From: Candidatus Kerfeldbacteria bacterium
GTDB taxonomy: Bacteria; Patescibacteriota; Patescibacteriia; Veblenbacterales; UBA10138
Direction: 5' to 3'
Assembly: GCA_016234305.1 (NCBI GenBank)
Contig: JACRFM010000007.1
Coordinates: 1 to 5,819 of the forward strand
Length of the DNA: 5,819 nt
In this document: piece after piece, positions 1 through 5,617 of the stretch
Numbering within the stretch: position 1 is the stretch's first letter
How the letters are laid out: the number at the start of each line of letters is the position of its first letter
Notes under the pieces: generated by a model
What the model was told of the DNA's origin: nothing
The model's database searches: none
The model's input: only the letters and a program-made list of their open reading frames with translations
Position numbers and translations under genes: made by a program

Positions 1-914
1 ATGACCTTGCCCGTAACGATATCGTCTACTTTGTATTTATCAGTTACGTTTTTCCAGGGGTCGTCCACCAAGCGTCTAAAAGACAAGGAAATTTTTGAGC
101 CTTCAATGTTGATGATTTTAGCTTTGGCTGTTTGACCAACTCTCACCACTTCGTGCGGATTGTCAATGCGCTGCCAAGCTAGTTCGGAAATATGCACCAA
201 ACCTTCCAGACCATGGCCGAATTCCACAAAACAGCCAAAATCAACCACGCCGGAAATTTTGCCTTCAATGGTATCGCCCACGTGGTACAGGTCTAACTTA
301 TCTTTTTGCTTTTCCTCCCAGGCGGCCCGCTCGGAAACAAACAACTTTTCATCCTCGACGTTAACCGTAATGACTTTCACTTCTACATTATGGCCGATAA
401 ATTTTTTCAATAGTTCTAAAATACGATTTTTGTCGCCGCCTTCCACCCGCGGATAGTGCTCCACAGCGAGTTGCGAGACTGGTAAAAAACCATCCACCTT
501 CCCCAAGGTTACCATTAGGCCGCCTTTGTTGGCGTCCACCACCTTAACCACCACAATCTCATTGGTTTTGCGCAGACTTTCCAAGTGCCCCCAGGCTTTT
601 TGGTGGCCGGCATGGCGGAAGGAGAGTTCCATCTCGCCGTTTTCATTTTCAAAATCAAGCACCGTGGCCAGCACTTGGTCGTTAATTTTAAGTTCAGAAT
701 AATCACCGGATTCATCAAACAGTTCGCGACCCCTGACTACGCCAGTGGTAAAACCGGGAATATCTAATTTAACCTCGCGTTTGCCTATGGAAATTACTTT
801 AGCCTCTACCAAGTCGCCCACCTTAGGCACAACCGCGGCCTGATTGGAAGCTAAGAGTTCCTGCATGGCTGAAGCAGAGTTATCTTCGGTTTTTTTCTTA
901 TTTCTTGAAGTCAT
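1..914 (-). CDS. rpsA: 30S ribosomal protein S1, N-terminal part (gene runs off left edge)
   Basis: Ribosomal protein S1 binds mRNA on the small subunit and helps load it for translation initiation. The minus-strand frame is open from the ATG at 914-912 to the window edge, giving 304 codons without a stop. After a polar leader of about 30 residues it shows repeated S1/OB-fold domains at roughly residues 32-101, 117-198 and 210-281, with a fourth starting near 294. Domain 3 is the most canonical (VVDFGCFVEF, then GLVHISELAW) and ends in ISLSFRRLVDDPW, the inter-domain signature of bacterial S1. Domains 1 and 2 are more diverged, as in E. coli S1, where they serve ribosome docking. The next in-frame ATG (residue 17) would drop only the polar leader, so the first ATG is preferred but not proven. 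No Shine-Dalgarno lies 5-12 nt upstream. The C-terminal domains are outside the window. The family call is firm; the domain total is unknown. Confidence 0.95.
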   Translation of the reverse strand, partial: MTSRNKKKTEDNSASAMQELLASNQAAVVPKVGDLVEAKVISIGKREVKLDIPGFTTGVVRGRELFDESGDYSELKINDQVLATVLDFENENGEMELSFRHAGHQKAWGHLESLRKTNEIVVVKVVDANKGGLMVTLGKVDGFLPVSQLAVEHYPRVEGGDKNRILELLKKFIGHNVEVKVITVNVEDEKLFVSERAAWEEKQKDKLDLYHVGDTIEGKISGVVDFGCFVEFGHGLEGLVHISELAWQRIDNPHEVVRVGQTAKAKIINIEGSKISLSFRRLVDDPWKNVTDKYKVDDIVTGKV

Positions 915-1129
915 AGTCTTAGTTAACTTTCTGCCCCCTAAGTTGGGGTCTGGTTATCAAGGGCCCATAAACATTTAAGCCACCAGATAACAAAAAAACA
1001 GCTTAACCCATCTCACTATCTCGTTGTCGGCAAGATATTTTGCGTGCGATGAGCCCTCTTGAGGGTTAAGGCCAGTTTAAAACTAACTTTCTTCAAGAGG
1101 AACTAATTAATAAATTGCTATTTAAAGCC
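915..1129 (-). promoter_or_regulatory. long structured 5' leader of rpsA
   Basis: This stretch between the predicted start site and the rpsA ATG contains no gene, but it holds several inverted repeats on the minus strand. In transcription order they are: a candidate pseudoknot (1100-1002) followed by T7 (998-992); GTTATC (993-988) with GATAAC (958-953), or alternatively CTGGT with ACCAG in the same area; and a CCCC/GGGG hairpin (948-945 with 938-935, 6-nt loop). The start codon has no Shine-Dalgarno; the G-run ends 19 nt away and is tied up in the last hairpin. In E. coli the rpsA leader also lacks a canonical Shine-Dalgarno, folds into hairpins and mediates autogenous repression by S1. A similar role here is inference from that analogy. 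Confidence 0.5.
1002..1100 (-). ncRNA. candidate H-type pseudoknot with T7 tract in rpsA leader
   Basis: Two 8-bp helices interlock on the minus strand. CCTCTTGA (1100-1093) pairs with TCAAGAGG (1062-1055), and CTTAACCC (1070-1063) pairs with GGGTTAAG (1009-1002). The 5' strand of helix 2 directly abuts the 3' strand of helix 1 at 1063/1062, which is the geometry of a coaxially stacked H-type pseudoknot. Within the 45-nt loop, GCAA/TTGC with flanking TCG/CGA and CTCA/TGAG can also pair. The segment at 1065-1054 is itself a palindrome (CCCTCAAGAGGG), so a competing hairpin exists. Three nt after helix 2 comes T7, as in an intrinsic terminator. It matches no RNA family I recognise. Confidence 0.45.
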
Positions 1130-1135
1130 AGGGTA

Positions 1136-1164
1136 AGTATAAATGAAGATTAGGTTTTTGGCAA
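1136..1164 (-). promoter_or_regulatory. sigma70-type promoter for rpsA
   Basis: On the minus strand, TTGCCA (1164-1159, 5 of 6 to TTGACA) is followed after exactly 17 nt by TATACT (1141-1136, 5 of 6 to TATAAT). This is the best promoter-like pair in the divergent intergenic region. It predicts a start near 1129 and therefore a leader of about 215 nt before the rpsA ATG. The assignment rests on sequence match and spacing only; another promoter nearer the gene is possible. Confidence 0.6.
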
Positions 1165-1236
1165 GGGTTGCAATTTTGCCTAATTTTTCCTACGAAAGTT
1201 AGCCTTTTTAAGGCCGAAATTAGCCCTAAATCAGTC

Positions 1237-1265
1237 TTGGCAAGTTGGTAAAATTATGATAAGAT
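1237..1265 (+). promoter_or_regulatory. promoter for the hydrolase-gyrA operon
   Basis: TTGGCA (1237-1242) is separated by 17 nt from TAAGAT (1260-1265). An alternative -10, TATGAT (1255-1260), fits the hexamer better but not the spacing. The predicted start near 1272 leaves only about 7 nt before the ATG at 1279, so the transcript would be nearly leaderless, which fits the lack of a Shine-Dalgarno there. Confidence 0.5.
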
Positions 1266-1278
1266 TTTAGTGTTATAT

Positions 1279-1932
1279 ATGTTAATTCAATGGTTTGGAC
1301 AAGCTTGTTTAAAAGTGCAGGCCAAACCGGGGCCAAATAACGAGGTCACGGTTATTTTTGACCCGTTTGAACCGGCTAAAATTGGTTTAAAATTGCCGCG
1401 CCTCTCGGGCGACGTAGTGGCTATTACGCACGACCATTTTGACCATAATTATAAAGACGGCGTAAGTGGTGATTATTTTTTAATTAATGGCCCGGGTGAA
1501 TACGAGGTTAAGCAAACCTTTATTTACGGTATTCCGTCGTGGCATGATGCCAGTGAGGGTAAGGAGCGCGGTCTGAACACTATGTATTTATTAGAGGCCG
1601 AGGGTTTGTCTTTGGCGCATTTAGGTGATTTTGGGCAAAATGAATTAACCAGTAGTCAGTTGGAGCAGCTGGAAGGCGTGGATATTTTAGTTTTGCCAGT
1701 GGGCGGTGTTTATACGATTGATGCCAAAAAGGCGGCTGAATTAGTGGGTGCGATTGAACCACGGATTGTAATTCCGATTCATTACAAAATTCCCGGCCTT
1801 AAAGTTAACCTTGAGCCAGTGGATAAATTCGTGCGCGAGCTTGGGCTTAAAGCCGAAACTATGGAAAAGTTAAAGGTGACTAAGAAAGATTTGCCTGCGG
1901 AAGAAACCAAGTTGATTTTGCTTACGCCTTAA
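1279..1932 (+). CDS. metallo-beta-lactamase-fold metal-dependent hydrolase (UlaG-like)
   Basis: This is a complete 217-aa cytoplasmic protein of the metallo-beta-lactamase superfamily, most like the UlaG-like/Lactamase_B_3 group. It starts with the typical first strand (MLIQWFGQACLKV) and carries the HxHxDH metal motif as H51-D-H53-F-D55-H56. Further candidate ligands are H89, H114 and D117 in LAHLGDFG, and H168 in IPIHYK near the C-terminus, so both metal sites look intact. There is no signal peptide. A GTG at 1270 in frame would add three residues; the ATG is preferred because family members begin at this strand. The gene is first in an operon with a small membrane protein and gyrA. Family members act on phosphoesters, lactones and other substrates, and nothing here identifies the substrate. 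A link to gyrase is suggested only by position. Confidence 0.88.
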   Translation: MLIQWFGQACLKVQAKPGPNNEVTVIFDPFEPAKIGLKLPRLSGDVVAITHDHFDHNYKDGVSGDYFLINGPGEYEVKQTFIYGIPSWHDASEGKERGLNTMYLLEAEGLSLAHLGDFGQNELTSSQLEQLEGVDILVLPVGGVYTIDAKKAAELVGAIEPRIVIPIHYKIPGLKVNLEPVDKFVRELGLKAETMEKLKVTKKDLPAEETKLILLTP

Positions 1933-1944
1933 ATTTTTGCGATT

Positions 1945-2172
1945 ATGGCTAAAACAGCTGTTCCTCCAGAAAGCCATGTGACCAAAGCAAGCTTGACCCG
2001 GTCGCGTAGTCGCGGTTTGACAGTGTTATTTTTTGTTTTAATAGTACTGGTAGTTGGTCTGACAGTTTGGTCTATCAGTTACAATTGGCAGCGCCAGACT
2101 GGTAAGAGTGAGGCTAATGTTTTTAATTTAATTAAGGAGCGAATGTCTAATATTAATCTGCCATCTCGTTAA
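1945..2172 (+). CDS. small single-pass membrane protein, function unknown
   Basis: This 75-aa ORF is not recognised as a known family. Residues 1-23 are polar and basic (LTRSRSRG just before the membrane), about 24-46 form one strongly hydrophobic helix (LTVLFFVLIVLVVGLTVWSI), and 47-75 are a short polar tail. The positive-inside rule predicts a cytoplasmic N-terminus and an external C-terminus. There is no lipobox or clear cleavage site, so it is probably an anchored peptide and not a secreted one. It is likely real: it starts 12 nt after the hydrolase stop and ends 8 nt before gyrA, has no overlap with either, and has a protein-like composition. It has no Shine-Dalgarno, so translation may depend on coupling to the upstream gene. 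No function can be assigned. Confidence 0.75.
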   Translation: MAKTAVPPESHVTKASLTRSRSRGLTVLFFVLIVLVVGLTVWSISYNWQRQTGKSEANVFNLIKERMSNINLPSR

Positions 2173-2180
2173 ATCATTTT

Positions 2181-4661
2181 ATGAGCCAAGCTAAAGCTAA
2201 ATTAGAAGTGTTACAGCCGGCGGCCGGCGCCGGCCGCCTGGAGCAACGTTCTTTAGTGGAGGAAATGCAGGATTCCTATCTTGATTACGCCATGTCGGTG
2301 ATTGTTTCGCGCGCTTTGCCGGATGTGCGTGACGGTTTAAAGCCAGTGCACCGCCGGATTTTGTACGCCATGTGGGATATTGGACTTAAACCCGGGGCTA
2401 AACTGCGCAAGAGTGCTACGGTAGTTGGTGAAGTTTTGGGCAAATACCATCCGCACGGCGACGTGGCGGTTTATGATTCCATGGTGCGTTTGGCTCAGCC
2501 TTTTGCTATGCGCGAGGTGCTTATTACCGGGCAGGGTAACTTTGGTTCTATTGATGGCGATTCAGCCGCGGCCATGCGTTATACCGAGGCCAAGCTGGCA
2601 CCGATTGCCGAGGAGTTGCTTCTTGATATAGAAAAACAGACCGTGGATTTTATTCCCAATTATGACGGTTCCACTACTGAACCGCGCGTTTTGCCGGCCC
2701 GTCTGCCTAATTTATTGTTAAATGGCACTATGGGCATTGCCGTAGGTATGGCCACCTCTATTCCGCCCCACAATTTAAGCGAAGTGATTGAGGCTACGGC
2801 TTACTTGATTGAGAACCCGGAAGCCGATGTGGCTGATTTAATGAAATTTGTTAAAGGTCCGGATTTCCCCACTGGCGGGGCGATTTTTAATAAAGAAGAT
2901 ATCAAGCTGGCTTATGCCACCGGCAAGGGCTCTATTGTGATGCGCGCCAAAGCGGAAATTGTGGAACAAAAAAACGGTTTTGCCATTGTGGTTACCGAGC
3001 TGCCTTATCAGGTGAATAAGGCCGAGATGATTATGCACATTGCGGAACTCGTTAAGGACAAGAAACTTGAAGGTATTAGAGATTTGCGCGATGAGTCGGA
3101 TAAAGACGGTATTCGGGTGGTTATTGAACTTAAAAAAGACGCTTATCCGCGCAAGATTTTAAACCAGTTTTACAAACAAACAGCTTTGCAAACCTCGTTT
3201 CATGTTAATATACTGGCTTTGGTAGATGGCCTTCAGCCGCGGGTTTTAACTTTGAAAAATGTTTTGGAATATTACTTAAAGCACCGGCAGGAGGTGGTGC
3301 GCCGCCGCACGGAATTTGACTTGAATAAGGCCAAAGATCGGGCGCATATTTTGGAAGGTTTGGTAATGGCGCTAGCGGATATAGACCGGGTGATTGCGGT
3401 TATTAAAAAATCCAAAGACAAAGATGACGCTAAAATTAATTTAGTTGCCAAATTTAAGTTAAGCGAACGCCAGGCGGAGGCGATTTTGGAAATGCGCTTA
3501 CAGCAGCTGGCTAACTTAGAGCGTTTGCGGGTGGAGGAAGAATTGAAAGAGAAAAAAAAGTTGATTAAGGAGTTACAGGACATTTTGGATCATCCTAAGA
3601 AAATTTTAGAAATTATTAAGGCCGAACTTGAGGCAATAAAGCAAAAGTATGGTTCCGAGCGGCGTACTCAAGTGTTCCTTGGCGCGGTGGATAAATTTAC
3701 TCAAGAGGATTTAATTCCGAACGAAGCCACGGTGGTGATTATTACAACCGATGGTTATATTAAGCGTTTGGCGCCGGATACTTTTAAAACCCAGGGCCGC
3801 GGCGGTAAAGGCGTAATTGGTTTTACGGCTAAGGAGGAAGACGCGGTGGAACATTTATTCTCAACTACTACCCATGCGGATTTATTGTTCTTTACCACGC
3901 GCGGCCGCGTGTTCCAGCTTAAGGCCTATGACGTGCCAGTGGGTTCGCGCACAGCCAAGGGCCAGGCCGTGGTGAACTTTTTACAGCTGGCGCCGGAGGA
4001 AAAAGTTTCCGAGGTTTTGTCGCTGACAGATTGGAAAGACTATAAATTCATGATTATGATAACCAAGTACGGCGTAATTAAAAAAGTTACGGTTGACGCT
4101 TTTGGCAATGTGCGGCGTTCCGGTTTGATTGCGGTAACCCTTAAGCCCGGCGATGCTTTGCGCTGGGTTAAACCGTCAACCGGCGAGGATGATGTTATTC
4201 TGGTAACGGGCAAGGGCCAATCCATTCGTTTTCGGGAAAAAACTGTGCGCCCCATGGGCCGGACGGCCGCGGGCGTCAGAGCCATTAAATTAAAAAGCGC
4301 TGATGAAGTAACTGGTATGGATTTGATTAATGAAGGTCGCCCGGCGCACGAAGAGCAGTTGCTGGTTATAATGTCCAATGGTTATGGCAAGCGTACCAAG
4401 CTGAGCGAGTACAAAGTGCAGGGTCGGGGCGGCAGCGGCATTAAAACCGCCAATGTCACGCCTAAAACCGGCGCGGTTTCCACGGCTTTTGTGGTGAACG
4501 GCAAGCGTGAGGCCGAGGATTTGATAGTGATGTCGGAAAAGGGCCAGGTTATCAGGCTGCCGTTAAAGAGCGTGTCGGTGCTCGGGCGCGCTACCCAAGG
4601 GGTAAGGGTAATGAGCTTTAAAGCGGACAAAGACCAGGTGGCGAGCGTGGCGTTTGTTTGA
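2181..4661 (+). CDS. gyrA: DNA gyrase subunit A
   Basis: Gyrase A cleaves and rejoins DNA within the A2B2 enzyme that introduces negative supercoils. The 826-aa protein is complete. The N-terminus carries a 12-residue extension relative to E. coli GyrA. The breakage-reunion domain runs to about residue 505 with SYLDYAMSVIV, LPDVRDGLKPVHRR, the catalytic R133-Y134 in AAAMRYTEAKL (E. coli R121/Y122) and a leucine-rich coiled-coil arm at about 440-490. The C-terminal beta-pinwheel has six visible blades from about 513. The GyrA box QGRGGKG (538-544) in blade 1 marks gyrase and not topoisomerase IV; a second box-like QGRGGSG (747-753) is in blade 5. The quinolone pocket reads HPHGDVAVYDS, with V95 in place of E. 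coli S83 and D99 equivalent to D87. There is no acidic C-terminal tail. It lies 8 nt after the membrane-protein stop and ends with TGA. gyrB is not in the window. Confidence 0.97.
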   Translation: MSQAKAKLEVLQPAAGAGRLEQRSLVEEMQDSYLDYAMSVIVSRALPDVRDGLKPVHRRILYAMWDIGLKPGAKLRKSATVVGEVLGKYHPHGDVAVYDSMVRLAQPFAMREVLITGQGNFGSIDGDSAAAMRYTEAKLAPIAEELLLDIEKQTVDFIPNYDGSTTEPRVLPARLPNLLLNGTMGIAVGMATSIPPHNLSEVIEATAYLIENPEADVADLMKFVKGPDFPTGGAIFNKEDIKLAYATGKGSIVMRAKAEIVEQKNGFAIVVTELPYQVNKAEMIMHIAELVKDKKLEGIRDLRDESDKDGIRVVIELKKDAYPRKILNQFYKQTALQTSFHVNILALVDGLQPRVLTLKNVLEYYLKHRQEVVRRRTEFDLNKAKDRAHILEGLVMALADIDRVIAVIKKSKDKDDAKINLVAKFKLSERQAEAILEMRLQQLANLERLRVEEELKEKKKLIKELQDILDHPKKILEIIKAELEAIKQKYGSERRTQVFLGAVDKFTQEDLIPNEATVVIITTDGYIKRLAPDTFKTQGRGGKGVIGFTAKEEDAVEHLFSTTTHADLLFFTTRGRVFQLKAYDVPVGSRTAKGQAVVNFLQLAPEEKVSEVLSLTDWKDYKFMIMITKYGVIKKVTVDAFGNVRRSGLIAVTLKPGDALRWVKPSTGEDDVILVTGKGQSIRFREKTVRPMGRTAAGVRAIKLKSADEVTGMDLINEGRPAHEEQLLVIMSNGYGKRTKLSEYKVQGRGGSGIKTANVTPKTGAVSTAFVVNGKREAEDLIVMSEKGQVIRLPLKSVSVLGRATQGVRVMSFKADKDQVASVAFV
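2219..2238. repeat. 20-bp all-G/C perfect palindrome inside the start of gyrA
   Basis: GGCGGCCGGC is followed immediately by its exact reverse complement GCCGGCCGCC. It starts 38 nt after the first base of the gyrA start codon, encodes the AAGAGR part of the N-terminal extension, and contrasts with the A/T-rich sequence around the start. In mRNA it could form a tight GC hairpin, possibly with a small central loop. No role is known. Confidence 0.85.
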
Positions 4662-4679
4662 TTGATTAAGTTAAAAAAT

Positions 4680-4710
4680 AAAAGCTGCTGTCTTATCAAC
4701 AGTAGCTTTT
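4680..4710. terminator. bidirectional intrinsic terminator between gyrA and the convergent gene
   Basis: AAAAGCTGCTGT (4680-4691) pairs along 12 positions with ACAGTAGCTTTT (4699-4710), with one G-U wobble and a 7-nt loop. On the minus strand the stem runs into TTTTATTTTTT, a good U-tract for ending the 4816-5370 transcript. On the plus strand only the four T of the stem itself follow, so termination of the gyrA operon here would be weaker. Confidence 0.8.
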
Positions 4711-4741
4711 GGAGTTTAAATTTAAGTGGCATTTAGTTTAT

Positions 4742-4768
4742 AAGAAAGCAAAAATCACTTTCTTTTTT
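4742..4768 (+). terminator. weak second terminator-like hairpin after gyrA
   Basis: AAGAAAG (4742-4748) and CTTTCTT (4758-4764) form a 7-bp stem with a 9-nt loop, followed by TTTT. The stem is A/T-rich, so it is only a possible backup terminator for plus-strand transcription past 4710. Confidence 0.3.
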
Positions 4769-4773
4769 GATAT

Positions 4774-4807
4774 GGCGGATTTTGGTCCAGCTGGACCAAA
4801 ATCCGCC
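4774..4807. repeat. 34-bp perfect palindrome, downstream copy of a pair
   Basis: The left half GGCGGATTTTGGTCCAG is followed without a spacer by its exact reverse complement, giving 17 paired positions. It begins 8 nt past the stop of the PaaX/Cas2-like gene. No T-tract follows on either strand, so it is not an ordinary terminator. It is related to the palindrome at 5416-5449 on the other side of the gene, sharing GCGGA, then TGGTCC. It could be an operator, a cruciform-forming site or a REP-like mobile palindrome. Confidence 0.85.
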
Positions 4808-4815
4808 TAGGTAGT

Positions 4816-5370
4816 TTATTGCTTGGGAATATGTAAAAAATCAGTAGCCCGGAATATATTTATCCATGGTTCTAATTTCATTTTTTTAATGAAGCCGGCT
4901 ATTAGTTGGTAGGTATCATTTTTGCTTATCCAGACGCTTTGTTGGAGTTTAATAAAGCCGCCTTGGCGTAGCAATAAACGAAACTGACGACGAGACAGGT
5001 TTTCACTTTCCGGGATATCAAAGATGACCACCGTATAAAACTTACTAGGGTGAGGCGCAGCTTGGCGCAATTTAATGTTAAGTGATTTAGCGAAACCCTT
5101 AGCCGTTAGGGTTACCATAAGTCGGTTCCCCATTTTTTTGGTTTTTATATAATTAGCTTCACGCAGGTGCCGAAGGGCTAGTTTGGCTTCTTTGTCTTGT
5201 TGAAGTTTTTTAATTTCCCTTACTAGGTCACTGCCACCACGTATATAAGTGCCGCGATGGTAGCGTACGTCGTTGAGGAAAGTATAAAAATCTATTACCG
5301 CTTGTCCGGTTTGCGTTAAGAGTGCTAGTAATATTTTTGTATTTGTTCGTTTTGGTTGATCTTTGTTCAT
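4816..5370 (-). CDS. PaaX-like winged-helix protein with Cas2-like C-terminal domain
   Basis: This is a complete 184-aa minus-strand gene. Residues about 10-103 look like a winged-helix DNA-binding region: helices around KILLALLTQTG and AKLALRHLREANYI, then a wing TKKMGNRLMVTLTAKG. Residues about 111-180 resemble the ferredoxin-like Cas2 fold found at the C-terminus of PaaX-type regulators: strand FYTVVIFDIP with D118 at the position of the Cas2 metal-binding aspartate, then RRQFRLLLRQGGFIKLQQSVW, matching the Cas2 pattern of a basic helix, G-F/L and Q-SVW/F. No cas1, other cas gene or CRISPR array is visible, so it is read as a regulator or solo Cas2-like protein and not as a CRISPR adaptation protein. 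It is flanked by two related palindromes, one 46 nt upstream of the start, consistent with autoregulation. It converges on gyrA with a shared terminator and has no Shine-Dalgarno. Whether it cuts nucleic acid is unknown. Confidence 0.75.
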   Translation of the reverse strand: MNKDQPKRTNTKILLALLTQTGQAVIDFYTFLNDVRYHRGTYIRGGSDLVREIKKLQQDKEAKLALRHLREANYIKTKKMGNRLMVTLTAKGFAKSLNIKLRQAAPHPSKFYTVVIFDIPESENLSRRQFRLLLRQGGFIKLQQSVWISKNDTYQLIAGFIKKMKLEPWINIFRATDFLHIPKQ

Positions 5371-5415
5371 AAGTTTGCAGGGATTACTATTGTTAATAAT
5401 AACATAATATTCTTA

Positions 5416-5449
5416 AGCGGAAAATGGTCCGGTCGGACCATTTTCCGCC
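5416..5449. repeat. long near-perfect palindrome upstream of the PaaX/Cas2-like gene
   Basis: The arms GCGGAAAATGGTCCG (5417-5431) and its exact reverse complement (5434-5448) are separated by GT. The near edge is 46 nt upstream of the minus-strand start at 5370, with an A/T-rich -10-like TATTAT (5409-5404) in between. This is where an operator over the -35 region would lie. The matching unit at 4774-4807 has TTT where this left arm has AAA, with complementary changes in the right arm. Confidence 0.85.
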
Positions 5450-5561
5450 TGGAGATAAGGTAATTGGTTAAATTATTGACAAGGGTTGCTTATGGTAGTA
5501 GGGTATATAGTCAGACATTTTGGCTTGATTAAAATAATTAGGACTTACGCACTTGGTCTCT

Positions 5562-5594
5562 TTCTGCTATCCTCGCGTATGCGGGGATACAGAA
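5562..5594. repeat. REP-like hairpin 1 inside the MITE
   Basis: TATCCTCGC (5568-5576) pairs with GCGGGGATA (5581-5589) across a GTAT loop, with one G-U pair. TTCTG/CAGAA extends the stem beyond a single bulged C at 5567. That gives 14 pairs in all. Confidence 0.75.
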
Positions 5595-5617
5595 TATGGC
5601 CATTCTGCACAGCCTGG

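Noticed and set aside
160..456. Plus-strand ORF of 98 codons opposite rpsA
   Set aside because: It lies wholly antisense to well-supported S1 domains and has a low-complexity, Ser/Thr/Phe-rich composition typical of a shadow frame.
1158..1171. Near-identical 14-mers TTGGCAAGGGTTGC (1158) and TTGACAAGGGTTGC (5477), both promoter-like
   Set aside because: One-mismatch 14-mers are expected a few times by chance in a window this size, neither has a convincing -10 at proper spacing on the plus strand, and no gene follows the second.
1202..1214. Short hairpin GCCTT-TTT-AAGGC between the divergent promoters
   Set aside because: It has a five-pair stem with a 3-nt loop and no T-tract. It is common by chance and has no clear role.
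915..1269. tRNA, tmRNA, SRP RNA or RNase P RNA gene in the divergent intergenic region
   Set aside because: No cloverleaf, tmRNA ends, SRP apical motif or RNase P conserved core was seen. The structure present fits a leader better.
3272..4732. Several minus-strand ORFs of about 100 codons opposite gyrA
   Set aside because: They are antisense to conserved GyrA sequence, Ser/Leu-rich, and show no recognisable domain. The one reaching 4732 also crosses the terminator.
4774..4807. Palindrome as the terminator of the minus-strand gene
   Set aside because: Neither strand has a T-tract directly after it, and a good terminator for that direction exists at 4710-4680.
4816..5370. CRISPR-Cas locus based on the Cas2-like domain
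   Set aside because: No direct-repeat array, cas1 or effector is present, and the protein has a winged-helix N-terminus that Cas2 adaptation proteins lack.
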